DNA of 64,000 bases. Origin: Trichobilharzia szidati (Eukaryota; Platyhelminthes; Trematoda; Strigeidida; Schistosomatidae). This document shows positions 60,625 through 64,000 of the stretch, piece by piece. The position numbers and the translations under genes are program-made. Every line of letters begins with the position of its first letter. Within the stretch, counting starts at the first letter, position 1. The stretch spans positions 115,994,110-116,058,109 of the forward strand of contig OX235279.1 of NCBI GenBank assembly GCA_944472155.2. The letters are read 5' to 3'. Below the pieces are notes generated by a model. The model was not told where the DNA came from, searched no databases, and saw only the letters and a program-made list of their open reading frames with translations.

Positions 60625-60770
60625 GATTACCCTACGCTCTGGGTCAAACACAGGGGTTCAAGATTGTCATTTGAAGTTTCGGTAGCGGTGTTGCTGTTTT
60701 TACGGGGTGGGGTTGTTGGCCTAATGCTCAAAGTTTCTTTTTCACTGTGCTTACTACCGGCTAGTAGACT
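60625..60770 (-). mobile_element. Weak LINE 3' end remnant
   Basis: Shares GAAGTTTCGGTAGCGGTG and ACGGGGTGGGGTTGTTGGCC with the 16385 and 26945 copies. Confidence 0.45.
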
Positions 60771-60911
60771 AAGCGACGTTTAGGAGTGAATTGGCCGTAA
60801 ACTGAAATCAGACCACTTGAGCGACTGGCAAGCATTTTGTCATTCCACCACCAATGTGGGTCACCATACTGTTGCATAGAATGTGTTAGTCTCAAATGAT
60901 AATAGTTTATA

Positions 60912-61344
60912 GGGAATAATGAAAAGACAATTGCAGTGAAGAAAATTTTCTTTTTGACGAAGTCATAAACTAGCCTGTACATTCGTGTATTTATATCAGA
61001 TGGATGGGAAAGTTCCAGAATAATTCCCGATTAAGGGTCAAATTAATAAACTTACAATTAGAAATTAAAATGTCATAATAAACAGGGGGGACGGATAAAA
61101 CTCAAACAAAGTAGCATCATAATTACTGAGAAGATCGATCTGTTATGCAACTAGGGGTTAGGAATGTAGAAATAACAAAATAGACAGGATGTTAGGATAA
61201 AAAGTTTTATTAATTTGACCCTTAACCGGAAATTATTCTGGAACTTTTCCACCCATTTATTATAAATGCACGAATTTACAGGCTAGTTGATGACATCGTC
61301 GGAAAAAAAATCTTCTTCACTGCAACTGTCTTTTTATTATTCCC
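60912..61344. repeat. Inverted repeat with 142-base arms
   Basis: Arms 60912-61053 and 61203-61344 are reverse complements with some mismatches, around a 149-base spacer that has no open frame. Both carry TTAATTTGACCCTTAA and AAAGTTCCAGAATAAT on one strand. Sequence related to the 2691-2909 repeat follows at 61530-61690. Probably another foldback or PLE end pair. Confidence 0.85.
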
Positions 61345-61689
61345 GATGATCAAATGTGTATATTCCGTGATAATAATTTAACTTGAGCACTCGCTTGTTC
61401 CTTGAATGCTCTCCATTTTTCCAAAACTATGCATTATGCAATCCACTTGTTGTGACCGTTTCTACACTGTAATTGTGTGTATTAATTTCCTTCGCTAATT
61501 ATAACCTCCTTGACATGCCGATACGGATTAATTATTGTGAACAAACACATCGTTACTTGATTGGTAAATTGTTGTGTATTGTAACAAGAATGCTATATAT
61601 ATCAGAGTAGAGTCGGAGATGAGGATCTAGCTAAAAAGTAAATATTTCCTCTCTCAATCCTTTTACTTTCTAAGTGTTTTTATATGTTC

Positions 61690-62616
61690 AAATCTTCGGA
61701 GGAACAGTTTACGTTTAAATTGTTCAATGAGTATCTGAAGTACACCGTAAGGTTCAGTGAAACGAGAATTTCTTTGGACTTCATTCTCGAGTGCATTGAA
61801 AAAATAATAATTTAAATGGCAATAAAAAGTTAGTAGGTTGTATTAAAATGTTTGGTAGTGGGATTAAAAAGATTTAAACGGTTGTGAATTGAAATATAGA
61901 AACAAAAAGTATACAACAAAATGCTGCAATAGTTTTTCAGTAAGTACTGGAAGGACAGAAGCTGCTTTTCACTAAGGAAGACGGTGGAGACAAAAGAAAT
62001 GAAATCTTCAAGTATAGACTGATGAAAGCTGTCACAAGTCGTTAAGTGCAGCAACTCTGTGAATCAGGCATACTATTGATTTAATAGTGAATGCACATTT
62101 AAAAGCCAATATGAAGCATATATATAAATCAAATCATTGCTGAGCCAGAGGCGAATAATTGATAGTTGGAATAAACACTTTTAGATGTTGCCTAGTATCA
62201 AGTGAATACATTTCAATCAGAAGTTTTACAATGGAACATATGGCTGACAGTAAACCGTTGGTGAAGTTTAGTTCATTGTCGTTTACAAAGCATATAGTCC
62301 TTCGAGAGTTCTGACAAAAAGTTTACCTTGGATTCGTAAAGTTTTTGCAGCAGAAAAGTCGAAATGAGGATTAAACTTCCAGAAATGAGACTTTTAATCA
62401 TTTTGCAACTTTTCACTCCCAAAATGCAAGTGATGATCATTACTATCTCGTTACAACTATCATTTACGGACATCGAATATTCCAGTACATAGTAAAAAAA
62501 GAGGTAGTAGTATGCGTTTTAACTATGGTTTGACGTTGATATTTGAATTTAAGAGGAAAGTACAGAGACAAAGGAAATTAAAGGTGATTGTTTATATCAA
62601 AATAAGATAGACTCAC
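61690..62616. other. No feature recognised
   Basis: AT-rich; short open frames only. Confidence 0.35.
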
Positions 62617-62696
62617 CTTTGGTAGTTTTAATTTACTTTTATGGTGGTCTGTAAGCCTTGACGAAAAACTGTCCTTTGGTGGTTTTCTACAGTCAC
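62617..62696 (-). CDS. Probable exon of an unidentified minus-strand gene (most upstream found)
   Basis: Read on the - strand, the acceptor AATTTCCTTCTCAAG is followed by 80 bases open in one frame and the donor AAG|GTGAGT. It encodes 26 residues beginning DCRKPPKDSFSS and rich in Lys, after two bases that complete a codon from an earlier exon. It ends in phase 0, which fits the exon at 49038-49121. No family was recognised. The evidence is splice signals plus frame only. Confidence 0.5.
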
Positions 62697-63880
62697 CTTG
62701 AGAAGGAAATTGTTTGTATTATAATTATTATTAGCAGTGGTAGTTAGTGCGTCATAAATTCGTGTGCCAATCAAATTACCCCCGACTATCAATACACAGT
62801 AATAAGCAGTGTGTCAATATGCTTATTTCTTTACTGCTTTTAGTCTGTATTTGTGAACTTTTTAAAAGGTGTTGAATGTAGTGTGTATACTTAAGTAGTC
62901 TTTTCCAGTATGTGGTATATAAAGCCCGGTAGAAACAAACATTTCATGGAGACACATATTATAATGAGTGAATATTTTTGAGGTAATAAGTACAGCATTA
63001 GGTGAGGAGGGCAAGTAAGTCTGTGAGATTGCAAGCTACATTAACTGAGACAAGTGTTACTCTCGTCAGGCCGTCTCTTCAACCAATTGGCGGAGATTTA
63101 TATGTAACCGAATCAAAACTTGTCATCAACCCAGAAATTCTTTGATGTTGATTTTAGCTGCCATATACGGAGGTGTAGACTGAATGGCTGGGGTTGCTTA
63201 GACGCTGAGAAACATCAGAGGCAGGCTCCTGGATTATAAATGTTCACTTTTCAGCATATATTTGTTCGTTATTTATTTATTTATTTCTTCTCTACTTCTA
63301 GGTGTGGTTTTATGAGTTCTGGCAAATTGAACTACTATGCATCTAAGTAAAGTTTAGCTTTAAAATTCCAGTCCTTCAAGTGTCGTCTGCAGACATCCCT
63401 GGCTAAATACAGTTACAGGAATAAATCGGTGACAGGTACTTAAGAAAGCAACAAGCCTAAGTTTATGCCCTTCACATTATGTTAAAAGACTATCTCCTCT
63501 GTGTAAGATAACCAATAAATAGTTTCAAAAGCATTATGAAGTCAAACATGAAAATGTATTACGTCTTAAGCATCTATTGAGATTTATGGACGTTCGCTGG
63601 CACCAATTTCTTATCTACCTTATAAGACATAAAATACAGTTGAATTGGGCTTTGCTTTTACGAAATCGACAGTTTTCTGCATCCATATGTACCACTTTAA
63701 GAATTTTTATTAGAGAATGATTTAAGTACTTCATCTGCAGAAGGAAGGCATTGGAATAAGCGGAAAGATAGAGAGAATGTAGATATATGATTGATTGAAC
63801 TAACTCGACCTGGTATCTCGTCCCTAGTGGGATATAAGAATTGGTATCAGTGTATATATTAAGGGATTTAGGTCTGTTTA
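62697..63880. other. Mostly featureless; possible RTE tail remnant
   Basis: Around 63300-63355 the sequence GGCAAATTGAACTACTATGC and AAGTTTAGC loosely resembles RTE 3' ends. Nothing else recognised. Confidence 0.3.
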
Positions 63881-63929
63881 TTATGGGGGGTGTCAGTGTC
63901 TGTAAAGTGGTAAATATTTCGCTCGAAGT

Positions 63930-64000
63930 AATAATATTTGGGACTTAAGTGATCGCGTAGCTTCCGAAAGCTGGAAAAGCAGCTGGGCCAGATGGAATAC
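63930..64000 (+). mobile_element. Start of a LINE reverse transcriptase, cut by the window edge
   Basis: The last bases encode LPKAGKAAGPDGI. The GKAAGPDGI motif stands just before RT in RTE and other non-LTR elements. Family and intactness lie beyond the edge. Confidence 0.6.

Noticed and set aside
62330..62385. Possible minus-strand exon FNPHFDFSAAKTLRIQ before a GTAAAC donor
   Set aside because: Weak sites, short, and phase conflicts with the neighbouring exons.

Overview
This window looks like nuclear DNA of a parasitic flatworm, most likely a blood fluke (Schistosoma or a close relative). The reasons are AT-rich sequence, a host gene split into many small exons with long introns, and a dense load of decayed transposable elements of the kinds known from schistosomes: RTE-clade and CR1-clade LINEs, Penelope-like elements (PLEs) with GIY-YIG endonuclease, Gypsy fragments and tRNA-derived SINEs. 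The species cannot be fixed from the sequence alone.

The central feature is a complete Dishevelled gene (dvl/dsh) on the + strand, 21457-42051. I reconstructed 13 exons by eye. Every intron has GT-AG ends and every exon-exon phase agrees, giving a 977-residue protein with DIX, basic/Ser-rich, PDZ and DEP regions in the normal order and a long low-complexity C-terminal tail. Dishevelled is the cytoplasmic hub of Wnt signalling: DIX polymerises with Axin, PDZ and DEP bind Frizzled, and DEP also serves planar polarity. Its introns hold a PLE with inverted terminal arms (intron 5), a Gypsy RT scrap (intron 7), a SINE (intron 8), another PLE remnant (intron 10) and a foldback repeat (intron 2).

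On the - strand I find five exon-like open stretches with good splice signals (62617-62696, 49038-49121, 8145-8440, 7562-7674, 267-617). Their phases chain without conflict. If they are one gene, dvl lies wholly inside its largest intron in the opposite orientation. The protein is not recognised.

The flanks are mostly mobile DNA. 0.9-3.1 kb is a PLE complex with inverted repeats and hammerhead-like motifs. 3.8-6.0 kb holds SINEs and RTE copies, including an RTE inserted into a SINE with a visible target duplication. A U6 snRNA-like sequence lies at 9.15 kb. A nearly full-length CR1-type LINE spans 9.4-13.4 kb (-). An unrelated LINE 3' end is at 18.3-19.5 kb. 44.3-46.8 kb is a decayed RTE. 50.1 and 59.7 kb carry a shared, almost identical LINE 3' block. 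52.0-52.7 kb is a PLE. 54.7-56.8 kb is an RTE with an inverted 5' half. A further LINE RT starts at the right edge. No tRNA gene, CRISPR array or bacterial-type feature was seen.
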